From: Flavobacteriaceae bacterium
Lineage (GTDB): Bacteria > Bacteroidota > Bacteroidia > Flavobacteriales > Flavobacteriaceae
Assembly: GCA_014763515.1 (NCBI GenBank)
Contig: JACXVH010000002.1
Coordinates: 1-37,265 of the forward strand
Length of the DNA: 37,265 nucleotides
Direction: 5' to 3'
Under the pieces are notes generated by a model. The model did no database searches. It saw only the letters and a list, made by a program, of their open reading frames with translations, and was not told where the DNA came from. Shown one piece after another: positions 1-9,633 of the stretch; positions within the stretch are counted from its first letter, which is position 1; each line of letters starts with the position of its first letter. Both the position numbers and the translations under genes were made by a program.

Positions 1-1
1 A

Positions 2-106
2 ATTGTGATGGCAACACACGATTATGCTTTATTATTAAAATATCCTTCAAAAACATTAAAGTTTGACGAAGGAAAAGTATTTGAAGTTGTACAAAGAACA
101 GTTTAG
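2..106 (+). CDS. ftsE: C-terminal end of a cell-division ABC ATPase, FtsE-like (truncated by window start)
   Basis: Reading from nt 2 gives IVMATHDYALLLKYPSKTLKFDEGKVFEVVQRTV*, containing the ABC H-loop context MATHDY and an FtsE-like tail; stop TAG at 104-106. Confidence 0.7.
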   Translation: MVMATHDYALLLKYPSKTLKFDEGKVFEVVQRTV

Positions 107-111
107 TTTTC

Positions 112-927
112 CTATTCTTTTTTATAATAATGTGGGTTTTCTTTAATTCCTTTTTTGAATATTTTTCGAATTCCCATACGCAAGAAGGTATCTACTTGTA
201 AAACCATATCTGCTATTTTATTTTCAGGTCTTCCTCTAAAAGAAGTAACGTGAAACGTATCGTCTGATCGCACGGGGGCACTAGAAAAATAATAGTTGGA
301 AATGCAACGACGCTCTACATTTTCTAATATAGGGGAAACAGAATGCAACGAATTATTATGAGTTGCCATGACGGCTAATCTATTGAACTTACTTTCAATT
401 ACTACTGGTTTATTTTTTAATCCATTTGGCCAAAGTTCTAAATTTCCTCCATTTTCAAGTTCCCAATTTGGTGTAACATAATACAACAAATTCAACACGC
501 GCCATCTTTCACGGTCTTTATCGTGAGAATTATCTAAATGTGGATTTAAAAACTGATTTTTTTTCATTAAGGAAATTCCGCCTGCATATAGTTTTTCGTC
601 AGGAAAAATATGCTGTAATTCTGTAATTTCAGAAATTAAACGAACAATTCGTTCGTCTTGAAAAGCATAAATAGTTTCTTCTAAAAGTGTGTCGTATTGA
701 TTCATTTGAACACCAATAAACTTATCTTCTCTCAAACTTTTTTTCAAAACCATTTGGTCTGAACTTGGAAATTTACCAGCTAATTGGGTTGCTAACTCAT
801 AAGGTAATAAGTCGTCTACAAAAAAATAGCCTATTCCAGCAGCAGACTTTTTAAATTCTTTTTTAAGATAATCTATGTTGTGTTCTATTTTGAATACAAT
901 TATATCGGCTATTTCAACTCTGTTCAT
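112..927 (-). CDS. 2OG-Fe(II) oxygenase / prolyl 4-hydroxylase-like protein
   Basis: ORF 271 aa; HLDNSHD (HxD) followed by GGNLELWP and a distal H...R region typical of the double-stranded beta-helix 2OG-Fe(II) fold. Confidence 0.7.
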   Translation of the reverse strand: MNRVEIADIIVFKIEHNIDYLKKEFKKSAAGIGYFFVDDLLPYELATQLAGKFPSSDQMVLKKSLREDKFIGVQMNQYDTLLEETIYAFQDERIVRLISEITELQHIFPDEKLYAGGISLMKKNQFLNPHLDNSHDKDRERWRVLNLLYYVTPNWELENGGNLELWPNGLKNKPVVIESKFNRLAVMATHNNSLHSVSPILENVERRCISNYYFSSAPVRSDDTFHVTSFRGRPENKIADMVLQVDTFLRMGIRKIFKKGIKENPHYYKKE

Positions 928-987
928 CAGAAAAAATTTATAACCAAATATACAAAATCAAATAATGATATTAATTATTTTATCTTT

Positions 988-2115
988 CTATAGTTTTTGA
1001 AGACAATTTTCAATTTTCAAAGCATTCTTTAGATCATTTATTTGATTTTCAAGTATTGCTTTTCTTTTTCCAATTTCAAAAACCGAATATGGTTGTTGAT
1101 TCAAGAATAATATTTTTTCTTTTAATGTTTCTTTATTTTGAACTACAGAACATAAAGAAACAACAGCTTCATCATCAATTATATTCTCATTAATAATGGA
1201 ATGACGGGAATTAAATAATACATTCATTAATTTAAGTTTAGTTCCTGATTTTTGAAATGACCAAGAAATACAAATATGTGCTTTGTTTAGTAACTCTTTC
1301 AAATGCTCAAAATTCTCTAGTAATACAAACCGAACATTTTGTTGGTCTTTAGCTTCTTTATTAATCAAGTCTTGATGACTCCCCGAAGCTATAATCAGTT
1401 TTAAGTTTGGTATTTCTTTAAAAACTTCAATTAAATAAGATGCTACTCTTCTGTTATCTGCTGTATTCAAATCACCATGATAAAACACATATTCGCCAAA
1501 TTCAGAAAGTTCTGCTACTTCATTATTTCCATGAAAAACTGGAATATAAACCGAATTTTTATTTTTTTCTAAAACATATTCATGTTCATAATTTGATAAA
1601 GTTAAAACCGCATCAAAACGCTCAAGAACACCTTCGTATTTAGTATATCTTTTATATTCAATATAGAAAAGTATTTTTTTCAATAAAGAAGTCTCACTAT
1701 TTGCAATTCCTTTAAAATAAAGATGCTCTATATTGTGATAGCGCAATAGTTTGATTCTGTTTTTTAATCTGATATCTTGCAACAAACAAGTAGTCTTAAG
1801 GCTTTCAAACAAAATAGGTGCGTCATTTTTTAGTAGATTATTAACCAAATCAGGATTACTTCTGGAAATCACAGAAATTGGCAAACTATTCCATAAATGA
1901 AACCATTTAGGTTGGGCTTCATAAAAATAAACCGATGCTACGATTTTCCGAAGTTCTATTGATGTCTCGGGAATTTCAGCAACAAAACAATGTAAATGAA
2001 TTTTATATCCTATTTGATGCAGAGCCTTAATTTTGTAATAAACATCTATTATACCACCATAAGAAGGCGGAAATGGATTGTCAAAACTTACTATATTCAG
2101 AATCTTTTCTTGCAT
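988..2115 (-). CDS. Glycosyltransferase (GT4-like fold)
   Basis: ORF 375 aa; N-terminal NPFPPSYGGIIDVYYKIKALHQIGYKIHLHCF and C-terminal domain layout typical of GT-B enzymes; located in a glycan locus. Confidence 0.65.
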   Translation of the reverse strand: MQEKILNIVSFDNPFPPSYGGIIDVYYKIKALHQIGYKIHLHCFVAEIPETSIELRKIVASVYFYEAQPKWFHLWNSLPISVISRSNPDLVNNLLKNDAPILFESLKTTCLLQDIRLKNRIKLLRYHNIEHLYFKGIANSETSLLKKILFYIEYKRYTKYEGVLERFDAVLTLSNYEHEYVLEKNKNSVYIPVFHGNNEVAELSEFGEYVFYHGDLNTADNRRVASYLIEVFKEIPNLKLIIASGSHQDLINKEAKDQQNVRFVLLENFEHLKELLNKAHICISWSFQKSGTKLKLMNVLFNSRHSIINENIIDDEAVVSLCSVVQNKETLKEKILFLNQQPYSVFEIGKRKAILENQINDLKNALKIENCLQKL

Positions 2116-2131
2116 GAGAGTTCAAAAATAC

Positions 2132-2139
2132 TACTTTTG
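2132..2139 (+). promoter_or_regulatory. Bacteroidetes-type -7 element TACTTTTG with TTG at 2110-2112
   Basis: TACTTTTG matches TAnnTTTG; a TTG lies 19 nt upstream; located in the divergent intergenic region before the GT2 gene at 2176. Confidence 0.45.
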
Positions 2140-2175
2140 TTACTATTATTGATTTTAAAATTGAAATCATTTTAA

Positions 2176-3108
2176 ATGCCAAAAATATCCGTTATCATAC
2201 CGCTTTATAACAAAGGTTTTGTCGTTAGTAAAACTCTTGAATCTGTCATAAATCAAACTTTTATTGATTTTGAGATTATCATTGTAAATGACGGATCGAC
2301 TGACGATTCAGTTTTAATTGTTGAGCATTTTAAAGATGAAAGAATTCTTTTGTTTCATCAAAAAAACAAAGGAGCCGCAGCTGCTCGAAATTTGGGGATT
2401 GAAAAAGCGAGAGGAGAATTAATTGCTTTTTTAGATGCTGATGACATTTGGGAAGCCAATCATTTAGAAGAATTATTTCAACTTTATACTGATTTTCCAG
2501 GTTGCGGCATGTACTGTAGTCGTTACACTATGAAAATTTCCAACAATAAAACAATTACTATTAATTATTTACCTGAACTCATAAATGATTTTAGAGGAAT
2601 TGTAATTGATTATTTTAAAGCAAGTTTGCATTATAGAATTGGACTAACTTCTGCCGTAAGTATACCGAAAAGTATTTTAAACAAGTATAACTTTAACACC
2701 GACGTTTCAAGTGGACAAGATTTAGAACTTTTTACAAAAATAGCGATTCATTTTCCTGTTGCTATAACGAACAGAATGACCATGCAATATGATTTTTCAA
2801 GCAATAATCATTTATCGAAGACACCTATTACAAAGAAAAAACTACTCGATTTAAACCAATTTAGACTTGATGAAGAAAAAAACAAAAGCTTAAAAGAGTT
2901 TCTGGATTTATATAGAGTTGAATATGCTGTAAATTTTAGAGTTTTTGGAGACATTAAAACATCTGATAGGTATTTACAAAATGTAACTTCTGTTATTCCA
3001 TGGAAAACGAAAATTCTTTTAAAAACACCTCCTTTAGTTTTACGAGTTTTGCTAAAATTAAAACATTGGTTACGAAGCAAGGGAATTGATTTTTCTATTT
3101 ATCACTAA
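2176..3108 (+). CDS. Glycosyltransferase family 2
   Basis: KISVIIPLYNKGFVVSKTLESVINQTFIDFEIIIVNDGSTDDS...LIAFLDADDIW; classic GT2 N-terminus and DxD region. Confidence 0.92.
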   Translation: MPKISVIIPLYNKGFVVSKTLESVINQTFIDFEIIIVNDGSTDDSVLIVEHFKDERILLFHQKNKGAAAARNLGIEKARGELIAFLDADDIWEANHLEELFQLYTDFPGCGMYCSRYTMKISNNKTITINYLPELINDFRGIVIDYFKASLHYRIGLTSAVSIPKSILNKYNFNTDVSSGQDLELFTKIAIHFPVAITNRMTMQYDFSSNNHLSKTPITKKKLLDLNQFRLDEEKNKSLKEFLDLYRVEYAVNFRVFGDIKTSDRYLQNVTSVIPWKTKILLKTPPLVLRVLLKLKHWLRSKGIDFSIYH

Positions 3109-4185
3109 TTAGTTTTCGAATAACTTTAACCAATCTTCTTTAATATTTTCTGTTTTAAATTTTTCAATGGAAGTAATTGTATTAGACTGGCAAAAATTGT
3201 ATAATTCTTTATTTGAAACTAAGGTTTCAATTGCTTCGATTAATTTGTTAAAATTCTGATTTTCGACTAATAATCCATTGTTTTTATCTAAAATAATTTC
3301 ACTTGGGCCTGTTTCCAAATCGAAGCTCACAACAGGAATTCCTGCCGTCAAGGATTCTAGAATAACCATTGGAAAACCTTCATGCTTGCTGCATAAAACC
3401 GTTAGTAACGCATTTTGATACAATTCTTTGGTATTTTCAAGGTAACCCGTTAATTGTACACTTTCATCTAAATGTAATTCTCTGACTAATTTTTGACAAG
3501 CTTCAAATTGTGTTCCGTTACCTACAATTACTAATTTTATATTTTTTGAAGGCAATTTTGATCTCGAATACGCTACAATTAATTTATCGAATTGCTTTAC
3601 TTTTTCAAATCTTCCTATTGCTAAAATATATTGATTCTCGATAAAATTAAATTCAGTTTCAGTTTTATTTTCAATTGAAATGGAATTATAAATGGTAACC
3701 AGATTTTTTAAATCAAATTTTTCTCTAGCCGATTGTTCAATTCCTTTAGAAACACAAACTATTTTAAAACTATCGCCGTAAAAAAACTTGGTTAAAAAAG
3801 TTGATTTTGGTAAATAGGTTTCTAATTTAGAACTGTGAATGGTGTAAATTATTTGATTTCCGTTGTAAATAAATTTGGTCCAAAAAAACTCAGTTAAAGG
3901 GTTTATTCTATATCTAAAATCTAAAATAAAATCGAATTTATTTTCTTTTAAAATCTGTTTTAATCGCAAATATTTATTAAAACGGGAAATAAGTGAATCT
4001 TTGATTTGAACTTTTATATTCGGAATACTTTCGTGTAAAATTTCTGTATTATTGAACAACAACAACTTCACCGTATATTCCGATTGTAGCATTTTAAAAA
4101 CCTCAACAATAACTTTTGACAAACCACCTGGCTGAAGGTCATAAGCTACAATTGCTATTTTAAGTGGTTTCTTTTGTGTATTCAC
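3109..4185 (-). CDS. Glycosyltransferase family 4
   Basis: KIAIVAYDLQPGGLSKVIVEVFKML...ILAIGRFEKVKQFDKLI...CSKHEGFPMVILESLTAGIPVVSFD; GT4 signature. Confidence 0.92.
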   Translation of the reverse strand: MNTQKKPLKIAIVAYDLQPGGLSKVIVEVFKMLQSEYTVKLLLFNNTEILHESIPNIKVQIKDSLISRFNKYLRLKQILKENKFDFILDFRYRINPLTEFFWTKFIYNGNQIIYTIHSSKLETYLPKSTFLTKFFYGDSFKIVCVSKGIEQSAREKFDLKNLVTIYNSISIENKTETEFNFIENQYILAIGRFEKVKQFDKLIVAYSRSKLPSKNIKLVIVGNGTQFEACQKLVRELHLDESVQLTGYLENTKELYQNALLTVLCSKHEGFPMVILESLTAGIPVVSFDLETGPSEIILDKNNGLLVENQNFNKLIEAIETLVSNKELYNFCQSNTITSIEKFKTENIKEDWLKLFEN

Positions 4186-4235
4186 TGTCTAATAATTACA
4201 TTCGTAACAAATATAGAAACTTTCTAAAAGAACTG

Positions 4236-5114
4236 ATGCAAGATAAACCTTTAGTTACGGTAATTTGTTTGTGTTACAATCATGAGAAATATGTTGTGGA
4301 AACATTAAACTCAGTCATAAACCAAGATTATCCTAATATTGAACTTATTATTTCTGACGATTGTAGTTCAGATAATTCAGTTTCTGTAATTGAAAATTGG
4401 CTTCAAAATCATCAAAATATTATTTTCATAAAAAATAATAAAAATTTAGGAAGCAACAAGACGTTTAACAATGCTTTTGAATTGGCTAAAGGAGAATTTA
4501 TAATCGATTTGGCTGCTGATGATATATTACTTCCGCATTGTATTTTTAAACAAGTTACAACTTTTATAAACTCTAAATACGACAACTTAGGATTAGTCTA
4601 TGCAAATTTTAATTTAGTAGATGAAAACAGAAAATTTAAAAGTATTTATTTTAACTCGAATGAAAAACCAGAAAGTGGAGATGTTTATAAAATGGTTATA
4701 AGTAGAAGTGTAAAATTAGGTTCGTTATGTTCTTTATATAAAACAAGTATTTTTAGAAATCTTGGAGGATATGACGAAAATTTAGCCTATGAAGATTTAG
4801 ATATTTGGGTTAGAATTACACGGAATTTTAAGGTTGAATACATTGATGACGTTTTAGCCGAAAAAAGAGAACTGGAAAACTCTTTAAGCGCTCATTTTTT
4901 GAAAAAAAATAACGCTAAAACTCATTTTTTACACCAATCAACTTTACAAATTTTTAAAAAAATTTTAGATTTAAATCAAACTAAGAATGAAAATAAAGTT
5001 GTTCTTAATCGAATGAAATTTGAAATGCATAAATTCATTACAGCAAGAGAATGGAAACTTACATTTCAACTTTTTAAATTGATGATTAAAGCCTATATAA
5101 AATCTATTTTTTAA
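4236..5114 (+). CDS. Glycosyltransferase family 2 (start refined from 4164 to the ATG at 4236)
   Basis: MQDKPLVTVICLCYNHEKYVVETLNSVINQDYPNIELIISDDCSSDNS; GT2 homology begins just after M25 of the listed ORF, which otherwise overlaps the divergent gene's start. Confidence 0.88.
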   Translation: MQDKPLVTVICLCYNHEKYVVETLNSVINQDYPNIELIISDDCSSDNSVSVIENWLQNHQNIIFIKNNKNLGSNKTFNNAFELAKGEFIIDLAADDILLPHCIFKQVTTFINSKYDNLGLVYANFNLVDENRKFKSIYFNSNEKPESGDVYKMVISRSVKLGSLCSLYKTSIFRNLGGYDENLAYEDLDIWVRITRNFKVEYIDDVLAEKRELENSLSAHFLKKNNAKTHFLHQSTLQIFKKILDLNQTKNENKVVLNRMKFEMHKFITAREWKLTFQLFKLMIKAYIKSIF

Positions 5115-5493
5115 TTAAAAAATCTTCAAAATCTCGAATATAATCTTCTTCTTCAAAAACTTCAGAAGCAACAACTAAACAAACGGCTCCAGAAGAAAAA
5201 TTTTGCAATTCTCGCCAAACTCCTTTATTAACAATTAATCCTTCAAAAGGTTTATTAAGCGTGTAAATTTCAGTATCAATGCCATCTTTAAGAACTACTT
5301 CAAAACTACCTGAAAGCGCAACTAAAACCTCTTTTGTTTTCATGTGAGAATGTCCTCCTCTTTTTGCTCCAGCTGGGACATCATATAAATAATAGACTCT
5401 TTTGATATCAAAAGGAATTACCTCTTTTTCTATAACAGATAAATTTCCTCTTGGATCTTCTATTTTTGGAATACTAATAATTTTACCAATCAT
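5104..5493 (-). CDS. fdtA: WxcM/FdtA-like dTDP-4-keto-6-deoxyhexose 3,4-ketoisomerase
   Basis: DPRGNLSVIEKE...YYLYDVPAGAKRGGHSH...GVWRELQNFSSGAVCLVVASEVFEEEDYIRDF; cupin ketoisomerase motifs. FdtA versus QdtA specificity is not decided. Confidence 0.82.
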   Translation of the reverse strand: MIGKIISIPKIEDPRGNLSVIEKEVIPFDIKRVYYLYDVPAGAKRGGHSHMKTKEVLVALSGSFEVVLKDGIDTEIYTLNKPFEGLIVNKGVWRELQNFSSGAVCLVVASEVFEEEDYIRDFEDFLIKK

Positions 5494-6939
5494 TTATTTA
5501 AAAAATTTTAGTCTTTTGTTTAACTGAAAAATAGAATAAACTATTGAAACCAATAATAAGATAATTGTAATTGGATTGGTTAAACTAAAACCTACGTACA
5601 TACCAAAAGTACTAACAATTGTACCTAAAATCAATGAAAATATAATTATTTCTAAAGTATCTTTTCTAAATTTAAAATTGTAATACTTAACCGCAACATA
5701 GTAATTGTAAATTCCTGATATTAAAAACATCAAAAACATAGCAATACCAATACCTTTTAAGCCAAGTTTATAAAACAAAAAAACAGATGCTATAACGTTT
5801 ATAAAATCTCCTAATAAATTTTGTTTAAAATAGAGCCATTTATTTCCTTTTACTAATGATATGAAACCTATTGGCCATACAACAGCTTTTAAAATAATTG
5901 CAAACAATCCGAAAACAAAAATTTCTAAAACCGGAATAAAATCTTTTGTATAAAGTAAGTTTATTAAAAATGGTGAAATCAAATAAAGTAAAATAACGCC
6001 TGGAACAATAACTAATAAAGCTATTTCTGTTTGATCATTTACTAAATCATTGAATTTTTTTAAATCGTTATCATAATTACACAATCGAGGATAAAAATCG
6101 TTTGACATTGCGGAAAAAACTAAACCTAAATATCCTACCAAAATAGTATTACTTACCTGGTACACACCTAAAATTTCTATTGACTGTTCTTCTTTTAAAT
6201 ACCATCGAATAATATAAAAACAAATTTGGCCAATAATGGCTCCAATAGACATTACTATACCTAATTTTACCATTGGCATTCCTTCATTTAAAACATCTTT
6301 GAAAGGAATTTTACTAGTGGTAATTTCAATATTTCTTGAGAGGAAATAACTAAATAAAAACTGAATAAAAACAGAACCTATAAAAAAGGGAATGATGCCA
6401 CTTTTGCCATAATAATAATACAGAGTAACAGCTAATATTGCCAAAGTAATTGCACAAAAAATATGATACTTAACAATTGTTTTGACTTGCTTTTTTGCTT
6501 GCAACACTGCTAAACGAATAGATGCAATTGAACTAAAAATGAAGTATAGACTCAAAAGTAAAATCCAATTTAAGTAATCATACGATTCAAAAACTTCGAA
6601 AGTGATATATTTTGAAAATATCAATAAAACAATTGCTCCTAAAACTCCAGTAATAATTGCCCATTGATAAATTATTTTAATTAATCGCTTTTCGCTGTGT
6701 TCTTCTGTTGCAATTGCAATTTCCCTAACAGAACTGGATGCAATTCCTAAACCAGTAACACTTTGAATAATTCCAATAATATTTTCAAGTAAACCTATAA
6801 TTCCAATTCCCATTGGTCCTAAAAAAATAGCAGCAACTTTATTGGAAATTAATTTAACACCAATTCGTATGATTTGAGACAAACCAAACAAACCCGTGTT
6901 TTTAAATATTATAGTATGAAAACTTTTGTTACTATTCAT
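5494..6939 (-). CDS. Wzx-like O-antigen/polysaccharide flippase (MATE-like fold)
   Basis: 481 aa polytopic protein; N-terminus TGLFGLSQIIRIGVKLISNKVAAIFLGPMGIGIIGLLENIIGIIQSVTGLGIASSSVREIA typical of Wzx-type proteins; next to a ketoisomerase and glycosyltransferases. Confidence 0.85.
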   Translation of the reverse strand: MNSNKSFHTIIFKNTGLFGLSQIIRIGVKLISNKVAAIFLGPMGIGIIGLLENIIGIIQSVTGLGIASSSVREIAIATEEHSEKRLIKIIYQWAIITGVLGAIVLLIFSKYITFEVFESYDYLNWILLLSLYFIFSSIASIRLAVLQAKKQVKTIVKYHIFCAITLAILAVTLYYYYGKSGIIPFFIGSVFIQFLFSYFLSRNIEITTSKIPFKDVLNEGMPMVKLGIVMSIGAIIGQICFYIIRWYLKEEQSIEILGVYQVSNTILVGYLGLVFSAMSNDFYPRLCNYDNDLKKFNDLVNDQTEIALLVIVPGVILLYLISPFLINLLYTKDFIPVLEIFVFGLFAIILKAVVWPIGFISLVKGNKWLYFKQNLLGDFINVIASVFLFYKLGLKGIGIAMFLMFLISGIYNYYVAVKYYNFKFRKDTLEIIIFSLILGTIVSTFGMYVGFSLTNPITIILLLVSIVYSIFQLNKRLKFFK

Positions 6940-7943
6940 TACTTAACTATACAACCTATTTTTCGATAAGATTCTTTAAAATTACTTACCCAATTTATCC
7001 ATTCTGATATATATCTATCAGATTTACATTTTTCCTTTAAAATTGATTGGATAAAATCTGTTGAAATATCCTCCTCAAAATCTTCTAAGAAAGCATTTTG
7101 ATTATAAAACCAATATTCATTTAAAGTAACATTAAAATCGTGCATAGAAAATTCATCTCCATTTACTTTTTCAAATGACGAAGATATAAAACCTGTAGTT
7201 AATGGTTCTGTTTTGGTTTTTGCTAAACGTTGCTGCTTTGAATTATTAAAAAATTCTAATGATTTAATAATTTGTTCTTTTTCATTTACATTTTCGGAAG
7301 CATTATTCCAAATATGCAAAAAATAATCTTTTTTAAAAATTGCTCCAGCTACAGAATATAAACTATAATAATTTAATTCTTTTTCATTACTATAAAAACC
7401 TAGTAAAGTAAAAAACTTTCTTAATAGTTTATTGTGCTTAGCAAACACTAATCGATACAAAAATGAATTTTTTGTAACAACATCTGGCTCATAAAGAATA
7501 ACATTCCCAAAAGTCTTTTCATTTTTACTTTGTACCAAAACATTATTTTGAAGCCAAAACATTTTAAGTAAAGCTATATTTTCAGCTTTACAAGTCTGCT
7601 CTGTTTCAGCCAAATTAAATTCTTTTGTAAACCAAAAATCCTCCTCTAAAATTAGTACATAATCCGAAACCGAAGCTACTACTCTACTCCAATCGGCAAC
7701 TGGTATATTCTTCTTAAAAGTATATTCTTTAGATTTTAATTTATTCGATTTATACAAATAATTCTTTGTAGGAATAACTTTAACAAAAGGATATTTATTT
7801 TGAAGTAATTGCAAATATTTTTTGGGTGTTCCATCATCTACAATTAAGATATTACCGTTAAAACCTTTTACAAATAGTTCAATACTTTTTAAACATCTAT
7901 CAAGATAATATGCCCTATTAAAAGATTTAATAACAATATCCAT
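6939..7943 (-). CDS. Glycosyltransferase family 2-like protein
   Basis: MDIVIKSFNRAYYLDRCLKSIELFVKGFNGNILIVDDGTP; GT-A N-terminus; operonic in the glycan locus. Confidence 0.65.
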   Translation of the reverse strand: MDIVIKSFNRAYYLDRCLKSIELFVKGFNGNILIVDDGTPKKYLQLLQNKYPFVKVIPTKNYLYKSNKLKSKEYTFKKNIPVADWSRVVASVSDYVLILEEDFWFTKEFNLAETEQTCKAENIALLKMFWLQNNVLVQSKNEKTFGNVILYEPDVVTKNSFLYRLVFAKHNKLLRKFFTLLGFYSNEKELNYYSLYSVAGAIFKKDYFLHIWNNASENVNEKEQIIKSLEFFNNSKQQRLAKTKTEPLTTGFISSSFEKVNGDEFSMHDFNVTLNEYWFYNQNAFLEDFEEDISTDFIQSILKEKCKSDRYISEWINWVSNFKESYRKIGCIVK

Positions 7944-7945
7944 AA

Positions 7946-8515
7946 TTATATTGTTTTTATAATTTGAGCCGGATTTCCTGATATTACTGTATTTTCAGGA
8001 AAAGATTTTGTTACCACACTATTATTTCCTATTACGACATTATTACCAATTTCAACTCCCTTTAAAATAGTTACATTGTTTCCTATAAAAACATTATTTC
8101 CAATTTTAACTGGATTTGATGGCGGATTTTTATCATGTCTTTTATGTGGCTCTAAATGATGAAAATTACTATCTAAAACCGAAAAATTAAGTCCGATGAT
8201 ACAATTGTCTCCAATAGTAATTTTTTCAATCGCTACAATATTACAAGCGTTATTAATAATTATATTATTCCCGAATATAATTTCAGCTTGGGTTGTTCTA
8301 GCTTCAAGATAACTATAATGAGAATAAAAATTAGCCGATTGATGGTAACCAAATTGAACATTCGTCCCCAAATGAATTTTACCTTTACCAGAAAATAAAA
8401 CGGGGGCAACTTTTATAGGCCTTTCTCCAATGGTATTATTATCTGAAAGAAATTGATATTTCAGAATTCTAGTTTTTACAAACAAATAATATTTAATTTT
8501 TCTTAAAAAATTCAT
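7946..8515 (-). CDS. Left-handed beta-helix (hexapeptide repeat) acyltransferase
   Basis: Repeated hexapeptides (ITIGDNCIIGLN, VKIGNNVFIGNNVTILKGVEIGNNVVIGNNSVV) and GNPAQIIK end, as in LbH O-/N-acetyltransferases. Confidence 0.87.
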   Translation of the reverse strand: MNFLRKIKYYLFVKTRILKYQFLSDNNTIGERPIKVAPVLFSGKGKIHLGTNVQFGYHQSANFYSHYSYLEARTTQAEIIFGNNIIINNACNIVAIEKITIGDNCIIGLNFSVLDSNFHHLEPHKRHDKNPPSNPVKIGNNVFIGNNVTILKGVEIGNNVVIGNNSVVTKSFPENTVISGNPAQIIKTI

Positions 8516-9633
8516 TAATAATCATTTAAAGCCTTAACAATAATAGTTACCTCATTTTCTTCTAAACAACCATAAATAGGAATACTTAGCACTTCATTGT
8601 GTATTTTCTCTGTAATAGGAAACGATAAATGATTCCAGTCTTTCATTGCTTGTTGTTTATGCGGCGGAATGGGATAATGAATCATTGTTTCAATTCCTTT
8701 CGAACTTAAATAACTTTGCAATTCGTCTCTATTTTCTGTTCTAATTACAAATAAATGAAAAACATGATTATCTGTTCCGTCCCAAAATGGTAAAACAATT
8801 TTGTTGTTTGCTATTTCACTTAAAAAGCGCTTAGCAATTATTCTTCGCTTTTGATTTTCTTCTCCTAATAAAGGAAGTTTTACATTTAAAAATGCAGCTT
8901 GTAATTCATCTAATCTCGAATTAACACCCTGTAATTCGTTGTAATATTTTTTCTCAGAACCATAATTTCTTAGTTTTTTTATGGTTTCCGCTAATTGTAA
9001 ATCATTTGTAACTACTGCACCTCCATCACCAAGACATCCTAAATTTTTCCCGGGATAAAAGCTAAAAGCTTGAGTTCTCGACTGAGCTCGAACTGACAAT
9101 TCATGGTGTTTACTATTGTGAGTACTAAAAAGAGCTCCATGCGCTTGTGCGGCATCTTCAACAATCAATAAATTGTGTTTATATGCAATTTCCATAATTT
9201 TATCCATTTCACATAACTGTCCGTATAAATGAACTGGTAAAATAGCTTTCGTTTTAGAAGTAATCTTTTCTTCTATTAAATCTGGGTTGATATTGTATGT
9301 TTCCAACTTTGGTTCAACCAAAACTGGTACTAAATCGGTTTGTAAAACTGCAAGAATAGAAGCAATATAGGTATTTGCAGGTACAATAACTTCATCTCCT
9401 TTTTGAAGATGACCTAATTCTATATAGGCTTTAAAAATTAATACTAAAGCATCTAATCCGTTTCCTACACCAACACAATATTTTGAACCACAATATTTTG
9501 CAAAATCAATTTCAAATTGTTGAACTTCATTGCCTAAAATGTACCAACCTTTATCTAAAAATTGTTGGAATTTTAATTGAAATTTAGCTTCAAATGGCTT
9601 ATTAATTTTATGTAAATCGAGAAACTTTATCAT
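8515..9633 (-). CDS. fdtB: DegT/DnrJ/EryC1 sugar aminotransferase, FdtB/QdtB-like, with a divergent insertion before the PLP-lysine motif
   Basis: [109 protein letters not shown]. Confidence 0.88.
   Translation of the reverse strand: MIKFLDLHKINKPFEAKFQLKFQQFLDKGWYILGNEVQQFEIDFAKYCGSKYCVGVGNGLDALVLIFKAYIELGHLQKGDEVIVPANTYIASILAVLQTDLVPVLVEPKLETYNINPDLIEEKITSKTKAILPVHLYGQLCEMDKIMEIAYKHNLLIVEDAAQAHGALFSTHNSKHHELSVRAQSRTQAFSFYPGKNLGCLGDGGAVVTNDLQLAETIKKLRNYGSEKKYYNELQGVNSRLDELQAAFLNVKLPLLGEENQKRRIIAKRFLSEIANNKIVLPFWDGTDNHVFHLFVIRTENRDELQSYLSSKGIETMIHYPIPPHKQQAMKDWNHLSFPITEKIHNEVLSIPIYGCLEENEVTIIVKALNDY
9073..9126 (-). repeat. Candidate partial interspersed palindromic element embedded in frame in the aminotransferase ([18 protein letters not shown])
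   Basis: Minus strand contains TGTCAGTTCGAGCTCAGTCGAGAACT with a GAGCTC palindrome and AGTTC/GAACT ends, at the place where the family normally has a short loop of the type KGKxxGxLGDA before FSFYPGKN. Confidence 0.45.

Noticed and set aside
2808-3080. Antisense ORFs such as 1440-1643, 2808-3080, 10180-10380, 13885-14067, 17738-18106, 20666-20971, 22586-22822, 23031-23282, 26629-26820, 26869-27087, 27409-27633, 28063-28347, 28973-29158, 31462-31647, 31999-32193, 32483-32680, 32741-33148, 33328-33549, 35145-35456, 35597-35812
   Set aside because: All are short, lie opposite or inside well-supported genes, have compositionally biased translations and no recognisable domain; treated as chance ORFs.
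7946-8515. Calling the LbH protein FdtC specifically
   Set aside because: Hexapeptide acyltransferases cannot be separated into FdtC N-acetyltransferase versus maltose/colanic-type O-acetyltransferase from this reading alone.
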